Positions 45,190 through 58,130 of a stretch of DNA of 64,000 nucleotides are shown here, one piece after another. The translations under genes and the position numbers were made by a program. A model generated the notes under the pieces. That model was not told the origin of the DNA, did not search any database, and saw nothing but the letters and a program-made list of their open reading frames with translations. The DNA comes from Tulasnella sp. 424. Its lineage: Eukaryota; Basidiomycota; Agaricomycetes; Cantharellales; Tulasnellaceae. Numbering within the stretch: the first letter of the stretch is position 1; each line of letters opens with the position of its first letter. The stretch spans positions 1 through 64,000 of the forward strand of contig WSUB01000073.1 in NCBI GenBank assembly GCA_019633425.1, in the 5' to 3' direction.

Positions 45190-48100
45190 AGTGCACATTC
45201 ACTTAGAATATGATTTTGTGCACCATTCTGGACGGTTTGGGGATTTGAGCGGCAATGAGATGCAGGGGATAGAAACCATGCGCGACTACGGCAGGCACAT
45301 TGCGCACTACCCCCATCACTTCCCCTTCTGCGCGCAATACCTAAAGCCACTGTTAACCCGGGGGCAGCTCACAAAGGTTAGGCGCGGCGTAGAATATGAG
45401 AGAATCGACAGGGGAGAGGACGAGAGAAGCTTCGAAACCGGTTCGGGCGGGAGAGTTATACGTCCTGAAGCATGGTTTGGTTCGGAGAAGCTCACAGAAA
45501 CTGGAGTTCCCGTCTAAACTCCCAAGTCTATCCTCGGTCTTGTGTCCTGTACCATCGCATTGGTGGTAATTCGATTGATTGCGTGCATCTTTCAACACGC
45601 AGGCAGAATCAAGCGCTAGCCTTAAAGACGTTTGTTGCTTTATCCGTGACTCTTTCTCACATTTCAGAGCATTGGCAAGACCTTGTTCTCAGAAATCGCG
45701 TTACGAGACCGATACAGTAACGATCGCCTGCGATAAACTTCGGACAGCACCTTTCAGGTTGGCTCCACGTTGCCTTCGTTGGTTCCTCCTCCTTATAACT
45801 CGATCTTAAGATGCCGAACACAACGATAAAGGAAAATCTCACTTGACAATCGCATTTCCTTCCCATGTCCTACAACGTCGAATCGAAAGACCACGCAACA
45901 CCTTTTTGCAGTTACAAGGACTAATCGAACCCGGCCAGATAAAACCATGATCACGAGCGTTTCCAAGGAAGCGTGTACCTGCCACGATATCGATGCTGGC
46001 CGAGACACAGGAGAACATCCTTCTTCGAGAGTTGCCCTTCGAGAGGCTTCTAAGCCAAATGACTGATAATGATATTATTGGGAGCTTTATTGACGGCTTT
46101 CGCTTTATGTTGGCGATTGTATGAGAAGAATTCCCTCAGCATACCATTCCAGTCGCTAGGGGTCCCGAGTCTAGCGAGAAACGTCTAGACAGGGAAAGGC
46201 GGACGTGTTTCTGCGTGGTCCTGTCGATGACAAACCGCCCAGGGTTACTCAGGTGACTGATTTGCTCGAGAGTTGATCGCCGTCTGGATGCCATGTGTGT
46301 GTGAGAGGTGAGAGGGAGAGAGAGCCCTTCACCGTCACTATGGTCGTAGGAACGCTCTGAATAGGGACCTCCCGATACGTAAAGCGAGGGTGGGCGAGAA
46401 CACCAGGGTCCCGAAGGCCCGTAACGTCACGAATGTAGTTGCCGAAAGGGAAAAATACTATCACCACTCCTTGGCTATATGCATGAGCTGTTCGAGGGAG
46501 AAAACAACCAAGTTATAGTAAGGCCCTCGATCGACTTCCAGTCTACCTCCTTAGTAGTTCCATTCGAAATAATTTGATCCCCGTATAGTCCTCGCATGAT
46601 GCACACGGGCCGCTAATTAAATGTGGGGAACCCCCGGGGAGCCTGGTGTCAAGCCGACCAGATCCAAACTATGATGCCACGCATGGACACATCCTGGCCG
46701 GTTGTGAGACGACAGGTCTGATGAGGTACTTCCTACATGAATTCGCTCTGCAATTCCACATCCATAGACCTTTTCTCCCAGAATGCCTCACAGTAATTCG
46801 GTTGGTTGCAGGGTTACCTCGCTCACACTACGAAAAGCAGATATGTGTCGTAGGGTCGAGTCCTGCGTGAATTAATACCCGTGAGTAATGGGTTGGAGAA
46901 GGGAGATACTTTCTCGCTTCTTTAGGGATCGACGAGGCGAGCGTTATAATGAAATCAAATACCAATCGTATGTAAAAATATATTTCACCGAAATCAAATT
47001 TTCAACAAATTAGGAAACCAAGAGAAATATCGATCAAAATTCTAACCCAAAAACTATCCGACAGGTTATTTGTGATTGTCCAAATGACGTAGTATGTGGT
47101 CGACGTCATGGCTAGTTGTCCCAAAGAGGTTATTATATCTGGAAGGTTTCTGAGCTAAACCGATTTCGGATGCCGATTGTCCCAAGAAATACGGGCAACC
47201 CTGAGAGTGATGGAGAAAAATGATGCAATTTCCAAATAATTCCAAAGGGCTGACTAAATCGGGAGCGCTTCCGAGTCGTGGTACCTCTATCCATCCGGCG
47301 GAATGTTATCCACGATACCCAAAGTAACGAGGGCCTGTCGGGCAGCGAAACCCCTTGCTTGTTTCTTCCGAGCACCGCTTCCGGAGCCGAGAACTAAAGG
47401 TGCATTAGCTACCGAAGGAGTTTCATTTGTCGCTCAGCAAATAACGACCTACCTTTACCATCCACTGTGAATGATAAGCCCAATACGAGAGAATCGTGAG
47501 TACACAGCAGCGACGAGTGAGCTGAGGATGAACCCACGCACTTTTAACAACAGACGTCCAAGTTAGGTTGGGGTTCGTGCCGGTGGTGACGTCCTCCCAG
47601 GCTAGAGAGTTCAGCAGTCTGTTGTGTTGAGCCCTTTCCATGAAGAGCCATGAGTCCAGGTCTCTCGTCAGGTTGGGCTGATTCGTACCAGCTGGAGACA
47701 GATGGAACATGTGAAAGAGAAACGCAAAGAGACTAGGGTGGAGCTTACTTGTGGAGAAGCATCGTGTACGTCGCTATCGCATGACTAGGCGTAAGTCGAG
47801 GGAATTTGCGTTCTAAGTTAACGAGGACCGACAATCGTGGAGATCCATGTCGCCGAGGCGGCAGTTGTAATCGAAAGATCCTGATTCGCTTTTCGTTGGG
47901 CTCGTTGACGGAAAGGCCTCGTCTCGTTCGTGAAGGCAACGCTAAGGCGAGTATTAGTCTAAGGTCTGAGATAGAATATTCCTCCATTCGGAAGGTCGGA
48001 GGGCGCCAGTTCGCAGGGGGAGGCGAGTATGTGCGTGCCGTTGAAAGAGGCATGGGCGGACGAAGTGCTAGGCGATTAACGAACTATGGCAGAGTACCGC

Positions 48101-49715
48101 AGGCACGACGGCTTAGAACCGGAAGCTGTGATGCAGTTGGCCTTGACTTTGTGAGAGAGAAGATGCCGGTAGTGAGATGTGGTCAGAGTTGAAAGGTACG
48201 ACGATGAGCGTGTTGGAAACACCCGAGCAGGGAGCGACTTGAGGTCCCCGGCTGGAGTAGCGACTACCTCTTGCGGCCTAGAACGCATAGACAGGGAGTG
48301 CTGGTAGAGGACAGTGAGATGGGATGAAAACGTTGGAAGGGGAAAGCGTTGAAACCTCGAATCAACTTTCGTCCTAAAGTTCGACGGTTGACTGACGCCT
48401 CTCACCATCTCCGCCCACGACATACAACCTTACTGAGAAGATGCACTCATTGCAGCCCACACAAAGATACAGTGAATGCATCCAAAGAAGGCATCATCGT
48501 AGCGTAGGAGCCTCCCGAATGAACACTCTCCTGGCCCACCAATCCCGAAGGCCGCCTTCCCCCCACCGTCCCCTAATCGCACCGAATCAGTAATCTCTCT
48601 GAACTGTCTTCCAATGGATCGTTCCTGTCTATGGGGGATCACAAGCAGTTCAGGATGGTTCTCTCCCCAGTCTCTCCGCCCATCACGTCGAGTCCGAAGT
48701 CCGAAGAGCAACCTGTTGAAAATCGATTTCTTGGCGTGGTGCATTTCCTCTCCCAACGTCTCCTCCCTCTTGGCGTATTTCCTCCGCGGTCCCCAGCCTT
48801 GAAGGTCCCCGTCGCGTGTCAGCCCCTGAAAAACCACACTGGCGCTCCACAAACCACTGGAGGCTCCCGGAGCAAGGAACATGGACCAGCATTCAAAACC
48901 ACCCATCCCACTGCTTGGTTCGAATACTTCCAACGTCACTCGATTGATGTCGAGCGTCCTAGTTCAATGATTGGTCATGGTGGATGTTGCTAGGAAGGAT
49001 ACCAGTAGAGCCTTCGGAATTCTCGGACTTCCATGCATGTCGGAGATTTCGGGAACTTTGAAAAGATCACCGACACGAGACTTGGAAATAAGATCTAGCC
49101 GAGTGTGTGGCCTGCAAAGCATCCGGGTTGGAACGGTGGGATGCCCAAAAGCTGGATTCTGTCCGAGCTTGGTCTTGAGGAGGTACGAAGTTCGTAACTT
49201 TCTTGAAGGCCTGGACTGGTCATGAAGTTTGAAAGCCTTCAATTCCTCGGCTCCTTACGCTATTCTGACTTTGCGGGACACGTGCTACAAACCCGAGTAA
49301 GATATATGGCCTCCTGAGTGTTTAGTCTGGGGCGAGGTGTCAGTATCGTGGATGGTGGTTGAAGTAAACCCACTTGATCCGGGCCTCACATCGCGTTCTG
49401 AACCGGACTTCAGCCTCTCAACCTCCTTCCTATCCACAGCATCTACCCACCAAAAGCGGGTTGGGATTCTGTTGACCTCCATCAATCTACTCCACTTTAA
49501 GGACTAAGCTAGCCGCTAGCGTTCTATACCGTGACCAGGACGAGCTTGGCGAATGGCGGGCAGTGCTTATCATGTGTCGGAATCGTTTGGAGCCACGGTG
49601 TTCTTCGGATCGACGGCCATTCCTGTTGCGAGTAGGGCGCTGCCATTAAATAGTATTCGAGACTTCTTAGCGTGGAGTTCAACCAGGGAGCGTTCGGATA
49701 ATTTGGTGAGGAGCG
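45190..49715. repeat. Left arm of a long inverted repeat (contains dsRBD unit C)
   Basis: The arm is recognisably inverse-complementary to 55850-61640. Matching landmarks: ttccccttctgcgcgcaat (45325) with its inverse near 61515; the gcatctttcaacacg block (45586) with 60295; the start of dsRBD copy C (47770) with that of E (58131); gttcaaccagggagcgttcg (49680) with about 55880. Identity looks high in places such as 45600-45720. 46950-47100 is AT-rich. Small open frames occur on both strands (for example ERLLSQMTDNDIIGSF on plus) but no gene is called. Confidence 0.85.
47287..47773 (-). pseudogene. Small dsRNA-binding-domain gene, copy C
   Basis: Exon 1 (aligned with copy E) at 47773-47760, exon 2 47691-47542, microexon 47464-47453, last exon 47393-47287. 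The domain is open and close to that of copy E: LLNSLAWEDVTTGTNPNLTW, MDGKVLGSGSGARKKQAR, ALVTLGIVDN. The microexon donor is the consensus GTAGGT. Exon 2 is 2 nt shorter than in copy E before the domain, so the exon 1 ATG is out of frame. An internal ATG just before the domain (Met-Glu-Arg-Ala-Gln) could start a shortened protein that is almost only the domain. Confidence 0.6.
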
Positions 49716-49924
49716 AGGTGCATCCGTGATGGTCTCCCACTTGATGACATCGAGTGACGAGCTAGACCTTAACTACAGCGTCCCGCAGCATCTCCACTGG
49801 CTTTCTCGGCGACCATAGCAGATGACGTCAGCAAGTTCCACTCTCCAGGCATCTGAGCAGAATGAGTAGTCCCACGTTCTCCTTCGCCTTCAGCCACTTA
49901 TCGCAGATGACCCAAAAAAAACTT
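49716..49924. other. Spacer between the left arm and the inverted HNH fragment
   Basis: No gene. Contains gatgacgtcagcaag, shared with 44980, and an A8 run at 49915-49922 beside the breakpoint of the HNH fragment. Confidence 0.5.
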
Positions 49925-50560
49925 CAACTCTGCAGGAGCTCTGAATGTTGGGTCTGTCCTGCGCCGCTCTTGGTATGTCGCTCCATCGTATGCACCGGTG
50001 ACAACACAACGATAGTTGTCGCGTGTTGGTGCCTTAAGGAGGAGACGTCGGCATGGGTGAGAAGACGGAGCTGGCTTCTGAGCGGATGATTTACCAGTTG
50101 CTTTACTGCAGAATTGGATCTCAGAGCTTCCTCCAGCAGGAACATAATCGTCTGTTGAGTATCATCAAAGGATGAGCGGGACGGGTGAGAGGAGCTCCCT
50201 GGGTACGGCCCTTCGCTTTTCTGACTGTATGCAAAGCCGTCGTCGGCGGAGGAAACGGTGACAAAGTGCAGTGATATTACTTAGCCGAAGGAAATACGTG
50301 GCGTAAACTTGAGCAAGAGCGCGTAGTGCTTCGTCGGGTTCAAGTGACTCTATCTCGCTCTGAACGTTGTCGCATCCATCGCTGGTCGGAGCTTCGCGCC
50401 TCATGTAGCCAAGGATACGACCATACATCTGCGGCGAGAAGGACCGGTTGTCGGACTCATTCTTTGCAGATCTTTCGAGTTCGAGACATCGCTCGTAGGC
50501 ATGAAAGCGGGGAGAATCCGGAAGGTACGGATTTTCAGGTAGTGGTTGAGGCATGTCGAA
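49925..50560 (-). pseudogene. HNH-nuclease-type gene, third copy, inverted and truncated
   Basis: Minus-strand similarity to the first half of the gene at 4478: exon 1 begins at 50554 (MPQPLPENPYLPDSPRF), exon 2 follows, and exon 3 stops abruptly near 49925, after RCVVTG-type sequence and before the AHIF motif. The first intron acceptor is GG instead of AG, and the frame after it changes, so the gene is broken in two ways. Similarity continues upstream of the ATG to about 50720. It is clearly the same duplicated element moved about 45 kb away. Confidence 0.85.
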
Positions 50561-51380
50561 CGAGTTGTGTCGGGGAGAAAGGGAAGGAGAAGAAAAGGCA
50601 GTGGTCGAACTTCAAAGGCGGCAGACTTGTGGTTCCCGCGGTATGGTCACCCCCCACCCCCAAGAAACAAACTTGAGATGGGGCGGCTTCATCGCTGACC
50701 CTCGGACCCTCCGTCTTGAGTAACCCTCTCTATCCCGTCTACCAAAGCTTTCCTTCCGCGCGCAGCTCCTTTGCCCGCAAGCGGGCTTTCGGGCTGCGTC
50801 GCTATATCCTTTAGGGGCCAAGGATCGTTTGTGTTGTTGAGTTAGTCTCCGTTGAGACAACTCCGGGCATGCTTCACGAGGGTCGCGCAGTATTATGATA
50901 TCCATTGGATGTTTCAACGAGTGTTAGTTGATCCGACCGCGCATTGTGGCTCGTCTTTCAAGGCAACTTCACCGAGTGCTCGAATTATCGTGAACGTGCC
51001 TACGAAGGTAAAGCCGCCGGGAATATGTCCAACAGCGCTAAGGGCGGTATTCCAATCAAGAAGTTTGGCTCTCTCTGGTGACGCTGCCGGAGCTGGTGTC
51101 GTCGGCGCCGGTATTGCCTCTGCATGAGTCTTTGCCACTCATTACTCTATTACATGTAAGCTGACGTCACGTGTTACGGAGTTACAGTAGCAACGACGAC
51201 GACGATTACCAGCTCGCCTGATTCCCACGCGACACAAATAGGTTATCGGAGGGTTGACGTCTGACCCGAGAGACTACTGGCGGACATAAGACGGGGCTGT
51301 GACAGGATGTGACTCCTTCAGTCGAGGAAACAAAACCTTTTCTTTTCGCTAATGACATCCCCTATCTTTTTTCTTCTTGA
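50561..51380. other. HNH upstream flank, then unassigned sequence
   Basis: 50561-50720 matches the inverse of 4155-4477, without the 180 bases at 4201-4380. A minus-strand frame at 50914-51138 (LLDWNTALSAVGHIPGGFTF) has protein-like composition but no motif, start or splice partner that I can support. Confidence 0.4.
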
Positions 51381-51598
51381 GATGGTAATGTACCTGCTTT
51401 CAAATCTCCAAGCTTCAGGGCAAACATTGGCCGAGAAATCCGGTCGCCTTTTGGAACCTCTCGCATATGGGTCCATGACAGCATCGGATGCCCCACGGTC
51501 CCAGGGCAACACAGCAGCCGATCGAGAAACATGATCCCATTGCCAAACAATTCCAACAACGTGATTAAATCAGGGAATGCCCTCGAGCTGAGATGCAT

Positions 51599-52085
51599 CT
51601 ATTCATCCAGCGGAACGTCGTCCACGATGCCCATCGCAATGAGGGCCTGTTGGGCGGCGGCGTTCCTTGCTTGTTTCTTCCGTCTGGCACGTCCGGAGCC
51701 GAGCACTAAAAGTGGAATGACTTTCAAAGGATTTCATTTGTCAGTCAGCCAAATAAAGACTTCCCTTGACCATTTACTGTGGATGAGACAGTCAACGTCA
51801 ACATGGAATGAATCGTGAGTCTACAGCGGCGACGAGAAACGCAGGGAGAACCCACGTACGTTTAAGAACCGACGTCCAAATTGTGTGAGGGTTCTTGCCA
51901 GATGCCACGTCCTCCCATGCCATGGAGTTTAACGAATTGTTATTTTGGGCCCTTTTCATGAGGAGACGTGAGCCTGAGATTCTAATCGTATTGGCAGACC
52001 CGTACCAACTGTAGAGAGATGGAATATTGTAAGTGAAAGAGAGAAGAAAAAGAGTTCAGGAAGGACCTCACTTGTGGAGTAACAT
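51599..52085 (-). CDS. Small dsRNA-binding-domain gene, copy D
   Basis: Exon 1 52085-52072, exon 2 52008-51860, microexon 51776-51765, last exon 51705-51599 give 93 residues in one frame, starting MLLHNWYGSANTIR. The domain reads SLNSMAWEDVASGKNPHTIW, LNGQVLGSGRARRKKQARN, ALIAMGIVDD. The RRKKQARN loop and following helix are the basic face by which dsRBDs contact RNA. The only visible defect is the microexon donor, GG (GGAAGT) where others have GT or GC; unless that site is spliced, the product would be altered. An in-frame ATG also sits just before the domain (Met-Lys-Arg-Ala-Gln). Confidence 0.6.
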
Positions 52086-54340
52086 CGTGTACATCGCTAT
52101 CATATGACTGGGCATAAGTCAAGAGAATTTCAATCCAAACGCACAAGGACTAACAATTATTGGGATCCATGTCTCCGACTTGGCGGTTGTAATCGATGGA
52201 TCGTAATTCAGGTGTTGTTAGACTAGTCGGGCAGAAACGCAAGTTCGTCTCCTTCGTGAATGCGAGGCGGAGTCTTGGTCTCAAAGCTTATGATAGAAGA
52301 CACCTCTATTCGGAAGGTCGGAGGGCGCCAGTTCACAGGGGAGGCTACTTTGTGTGTGCCGTCGAATGACGCATGGGCTGACGACGTCTCAAGCGAGTGG
52401 TGCGCAGTTGGCGGAGCAAAGCATGGATGCTTGCTGAAGACCGGTGATGCCCGCGCTCCCCTCTTCAGTCTGGGATACACGATGCTAGCAAGGGAGATGG
52501 TGGTCAGATTTGAGTGGTACCACAGCGAGCGTGCCGGAAACCACCGAGCAGCCAACGACGGAGGTCTTTGGGTGGTATAACGACCACCGCTTGGGGACTG
52601 GAGCGCGTGAGCGAGAATTGGAGGCAAAAGCGGTGAAATGGGATGATTACGATGAGGGGGAGAGAGTCGAAACCCCTTCAGTTAAGGATTCGACTGCCGC
52701 CCAAAGTTCGACGACTGACTGAACCCTCTCACAGTCTCCGCACACGACATTCAACTTCACTAAGAATATCCCTTGCTTCCACTTCACACAAAGACATAGG
52801 GAATGGATCCAGGAAGGCGCCAGCCTCGCGAAATTGGCTGCAAGACGACGTTGAAGATTCAGATCCGACCCCTTCCCTCTTCTCCCACCGCACAGGAAGT
52901 CAGATCACCGCACAAGTGTAGCATCTTCTGAGGGCAAAAGATGAGTCGCCCGACGCAGTACTTGGAGCGGTCCGTCGGCAAAGGGGTCAAGAAATGCGTT
53001 CTTCCTGCTTCGGCTGGTGATACCCTCGCGATCGGAGACGTTCGCCTGGCCACCAAGTCGCAAAGGCACTCAACTCTTCTTGTAACCTACTCGCACCGGA
53101 TCAGGTATCCCTCCGAAAGGTCTTCTGATGGATGGTTTCCAGGTGCGGGCAGGTCACAAGCAGGTTCAGGATGCTCTCCTCCCGTCCAAAACGCTCTCCA
53201 ACCGTCCCGTCCAATTCGAATTCCGAGAGCAATCTGGTGAAAACCACTGTGCCCCGACGCGATTTTCCGACGTGATACATTTCTCGGCTTCGGTTTCCTC
53301 CCCCTCTCCCCTATATCGCTTCCGTGGCGGTCCGTGCGGGGCTCGGGCCCCTGACGAACAACGTGGACACCGCACGGGCCACTGGAACTTCCCAGAGGGC
53401 AATATAGACAGTCTTCAAGATCGGTCTGCCCACTGGCGGGTTCGGAAATTGCCTAGGTCACCTGATTGATGTCAAGTGCTCGGTCTTCCGTGTATTAGTC
53501 ATGGTGGGTTGCCTGGAAAAGGAAAGGCTCCCAGAAGAGCGTTCGGGACTCCAGTTCTTGGAGTTCTGTGCATGTCGGAATATCGGGAATTCGGAGCCTT
53601 TGGAAAACAAGCGACGCCAGGCCCGGAAATAATATCCTGGCGAGTAGTTTGTCTACAAGATACCGGGTCGAAATGGGCCTCCACCACCCAGAAGCCCCGG
53701 ATCCGTCCGTCTTTGGTGTTTCGGAACCGTACTAATAGTCACTGCAGATGCAGAATGAAGTCTATAACTCCAGATTCGAAGCCTACAAGGATGCTGAGGC
53801 CTGAAGGCCTTTGCTGTACGGATCCTGTTCTAGCCTTGCTGGATGCACCCGACGCACAGCTCTCATTCAATCCACAGCCTCCACTCACTAGACCTGAGGT
53901 TCGATTTTCAGAATGAACCTTAGGGCATCAAGTTGTTTTAATTTGAGTATGTCGATGTTTCCATGACTAACCGCATTGCTGGACAGCGGGTCGCGCTTCC
54001 ACAAGGTGCAGAAACACCTCTGTTGCCGGTGAGAGCCGAAAGCGAGGTCAAACTCCGTTAGGCAGCTGACCAAGCTCGGCTGACGGACAAAGGGAAATCC
54101 GGTGCGAGGTCAAGCGGAGTTTGACTCGGATCTCCGTCGCTTTCGTCATCGGCAACAGAGTTGTTTCTGCACCTTGCGTTCTTGTCTGCTTGGGTCGGAA
54201 TCATTTCGGGCCGGTGTGTTCGACGGACCGGCACATTTCCCATGGAACGGTGCAGTTGGAAGAGTGATCCAAGCGGAGCTGTTCAACCGAGGAAGCGTTC
54301 GGGTGATTTGATGAGGAGTGAGGCGCATACCCACCTGAGC
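52086..54340. repeat. Upstream part of repeat unit D
   Basis: Similar to the upstream parts of units A, B, C and (inverted) E. Open frames such as plus 53128-53469 are not conserved in frame. Shared end near gttcaaccgaggaagcgttcg (54284). Confidence 0.6.
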
Positions 54341-55313
54341 TCCACTCTCATATGGGACTAAGCAAAATGAAGTAGTACAATATTTGCGGACCAGATTGGA
54401 TGACACCAAAACTACGGGAAGAGATGAGAGCCTGTAGGCAAGTGCCCTTCTCTTTGTAGAGAGTCGACTTGTAAACAGTAATAACCCGCTTGGCTTATTA
54501 AATGATCTATATACCTAATACGCGCTGCGAGAGTTGCGATGCGGAGTGAGCTGTGCTTTCGTGATGAAACATCACGCCCGCTCTCTAAGTATAGGCAGCT
54601 TCCTACTTTTCATACCTTTCCAATCAGGATGCCTTGGCCCTTGCAATACACGATTCATTAGTAAACATTCTCCAGCCGCTCCTCTTGGAGACTCTATCAA
54701 GCCGAGGGAGCCGATTAGCTTTTTTCTCCTAAAATATATTAAATAAGGAATAGAGGAGGGAATTTGCGTTGAAGACTTTGCGAAACGGAGATCGATGGGA
54801 GGAGCGTCATCTCAGCTAACCCTTCCCCTTAATCAGTGCCCGCCGTAAAGCTGCTCCGTTACTGGCCCCCTTCACATTCCTTGAGTTGCTTGAGACTTTA
54901 GAAAGATTGTTTTTGCCTAGATTACTGAAGATGTGGGCAACACCCGAAACGCATGACCAGGGAGTTGGCGTAGGTTTTTACGCCCCAGCCTTCGGCCGCA
55001 CTGGGACGAAGAAAGCATCCACGGTGAAAAATACTGTCATAAAAAGTCGTTTATGGACGAGGAACAAGGGCCATACCGGTATCCCACGAACATATTTTCA
55101 GCGCTCGAGTGAAATCTGTTGAGAACGACGGGCTATAAATTTCTAGTCGACCTGAAAAGTTGTCGGATGAAGCTTGAAGTCAAGAGACCTTCTCTGAAAA
55201 TGTGATTCTTTGATAGTAGCGCTATTCAGTCAAATACTCGGTGGAATGTTGCGCTCGTATAGGCATCTGGGAAGCACGGCGACTTCTGCGAGATCTCCGC
55301 CGTTACCATATAT
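54341..55313. other. No gene recognised
   Basis: AT-rich in parts (54480-54500, 54720-54750). A short palindromic ccatatatatgg lies immediately before the ATG at 55314. Confidence 0.5.
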
Positions 55314-55793
55314 ATGGACCTTACTTTGGATCTTTGGCTAGCTGCCAACTACTCCGTCACCATGCCTGGAGTTAAACGCGCCTTCAGAGAGCACACCCTC
55401 ATCTTCGCTTTGACTATTCAAGGAGAGCGAGAGGCAGAGGAAATCTTTACCGACTTCCTCGGTTCTTACAAGTACGTATCTCGCCCTCCCTTCCAGACGG
55501 ATTCATCCCTCACAACTTCTGCCCCGTTCCTCTCTAGTATTGTACCGCGACCGGTCGTACTCAGTACCTGGAGACACCGGGACAATAAGCAATGCGTTAT
55601 GATCCACTTTCCGAGGCCGCGAGAGGCTAGAACCATCTACGAACAGCGACTCTCGATCTACCGTCAGTGGCATTGGCTCGCAAGGAACAGAAGATCATTC
55701 AGTCCGCAGGAGAATTGGAAGAGGAACAGGGCCATTGATGCATTAATTGCGATGCATGAGAGCCAAGGGACTCCGCTCCCCATCATCGGCTAG
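55314..55793 (+). CDS. Small unrecognised protein
   Basis: An ATG-initiated frame of 159 codons with a likely 66-nt intron inside (donor GTACGT after GSYK, acceptor CTCTCTAG before the IVPRPVVLSTWRHRD stretch), which would leave about 137 residues. The second ATG (MPGVKRAF) has the better context (CACCATGC). The C-terminal half is basic and aromatic (IYRQWHWLARNRR). No known family was recognised; it is not part of the repeat units, and ends about 50 bases before the right arm. Confidence 0.45.
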   Translation: MDLTLDLWLAANYSVTMPGVKRAFREHTLIFALTIQGEREAEEIFTDFLGSYKYVSRPPFQTDSSLTTSAPFLSSIVPRPVVLSTWRHRDNKQCVMIHFPRPREARTIYEQRLSIYRQWHWLARNRRSFSPQENWKRNRAIDALIAMHESQGTPLPIIG

Positions 55794-57863
55794 GCTGAAG
55801 GTGAGTAGACCCCAGGCGTTGATATTTGGTCCGCCGGCCCGCTGAGTTGGCGGTGTCCTTCCTCGCTATCACCCGAACGCTTCCCTGGTTGAAACTCCGC
55901 GTTAAGAAGTTGGATTATTTTCTAATGGAAGCGCCCTAATCGCCACAGGAATAGCCGTCGATCCGAAGAACTCCGTGGCTTCAAACGATTCCGACACATG
56001 ATCAGCACTGCCCGCCGTTCGCCAAGGTCGCGTTCGGCATGGTATCGAACGCTAACGGCTAGCTTAGTCCTCAAAGTGGAGTAAATTGATGGACCCAGGT
56101 CAACGTTGAGAATCCCAACCCGCTTTTGGTGGGTAGATGTTGTGGATAAGAAGGAAGTCGTGAGTAGGGTGAAGCCCGGCTCAGAACGCGATCCGAGGCC
56201 AAGGTCTACTTCAACCACCATCCACGAGACTGACACCTCGCCCTAGACTAAAGACTCAGGACGCCATATATTTTACCCGCAAGCTGTGTAGCACGAAGGA
56301 CATTACGGCTTTGATCACTGGTATGGTATTTCTTTTCTCTGCGTCTCGCAAGGCCAGAATAGCGTAAGGAACCAGGGAAACAGAGGCCGTCTGAACCGTC
56401 ATGACCAGTCCAGGCCTTCAAGGAAAGTTAAGAACTTCGCTCGACATCTTCATTTATAATTGAATAGCTTACCTCCCCAAGATAAGCACGGACAGATTCG
56501 GGCTCTTTGGGCAGTGGCCACCCGTTCCAACCCGGATGCTTTGCAGGCCACCCACTCGGCAAGATCTTATTTCCAAGTCTCGCGTCGTTCTGTCCAAAGT
56601 TCCCGAAATTTCAACATGCACGGAAGTCCGAGAACCGGGGTTCTGAAGGCTCTGCTGGGCCTTTCTTCCCGGGCAACTAAACCAGGCGCTCGGCATCAAT
56701 CGAGTCACCTCGGAAGTATCCAGAGCAGGGGGGTGGGTGCTTTACTGCTGCTTTCACACGACTTGGCGCGGTGTTCTTTTTCTATTTTTTCGTTTGCGTA
56801 TGTATTTCGGCAATTTATCACTCAAATCTCCTTGTTGGACCTGGAATCTTTGTCTGGCACATGTAGCTCAGTATTACAGAGGTGTCTATGTGTCATATAC
56901 ATGCAATCGAACCCTGCTTTACTTCCCTCATTTCCTAGACCAGGACAAGAAGCGATTTCACCACTCTCACAACATATATTATCATTATGACCTCCAAAAT
57001 GACTTGCTACATAAATTTATGGGCGAACACCAAGAGAAAACCTTTCTTGAGATGCCTGAGAAGAAACGAGGTCGACATAAACAGTTCTGGGCGAGATATC
57101 GCGAAAATACACTATCAGGCAGAAAAAGTAGAAAAAAAACACGGCGCCAAGTCGTGTGAAAACAGCAGTAAATACTGGTCCATATTTCCTGCTCCGGGAG
57201 CCTCCAGTAGTTTGTGCATTGTCCGTGTGGTTTCTCAGAGCTCCAAGACTGGGGACAGCGGAGACTTGGGAAGGGAATACGCCAGGAGGGAGGGGGCGCT
57301 GAGAGGGGAAATGCACCACGTCAGCAAATCGCGCCGGGTCACGATGGTTTTCAACAGGTCGCTATTCGGACTTTGGACGACTGGACATAGTGGGCGGAGA
57401 GACTCGAAAGAGAGGTATTCAGAACTGCTCGTGATCCCCCCATCCAGGGGAACCGTCCATCAGACGACCGCTTAGAGGGATAACTGATCCGGTGCGAGTA
57501 GGTAACGGTGGGGGAAGGCGGTCGAATCGGGGTTTCAACGCTTCCCCCTTCCAATGCTTTCATCCCATCTCACTGGCCTGTGCCAGCACCCCTTGCCCGT
57601 GCGTTCTAGGCCGCGAGAGCTAGTCGCTACCCGGCCAGAGACCTCAGGTCGTTCCGTGTTCGGAAGTTTCCAACACGCTAACCGTGGTGCCTCTCAAATC
57701 TGACCACTATCCCACTAGCCGACATCTTCTCTCACAAAGTCATGGCCAGCTGCATCACAGTTCCCAGCTCTAAGCCGTCGTGCCTGCGGTACACTGCCGT
57801 GGCTTGTCAATCGCCTGTCGTTCGCCCGCCCATGGCTCTTTCAACGGCACGCGCGTACTCGCT

Positions 57864-57876
57864 CCCCCCCCCCCCC
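57864..57876. repeat. C13 homopolymer upstream of dsRBD copy E
   Basis: Thirteen C about 255 bases upstream of the start codon. The equivalent place upstream of copy C has only a short mixed run (gcagggggaggcg on the plus strand). Confidence 0.9.
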
Positions 57877-58130
57877 TGCAAACTGGGACCCTCCGACCTT
57901 CCAAATCGAGGTGCATTCTATCTTAGACTTTAGACCAAGACTCGCCTTAGCGTTGCCTTCACGAACGAGACGAGGCCTTTCACGTCCACCGGTCCAACGA
58001 AAAGCGAACCACGAGCTTTCGATTACAACTACCGCCTCGAATACATGGATCTCCACGATTGTACGTCCTTGTTAACTTAGAACGCAAGTCCCTGTGCCTT
58101 ACGCCTAGTCATACAATAGCGACGTACACG

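Noticed and set aside
46020..46120. Short ERLLSQMTDNDIIGSF frame, also seen inverted near 59800
   Set aside because: The two copies diverge by frameshift after about 12 residues and the opposite strand is equally open; no gene can be supported.
48430..48939. 170-codon minus-strand frame upstream of dsRBD copy C as a gene
   Set aside because: The homologous stretches in units B, D and E have many indels that do not preserve the frame, so coding conservation is absent.
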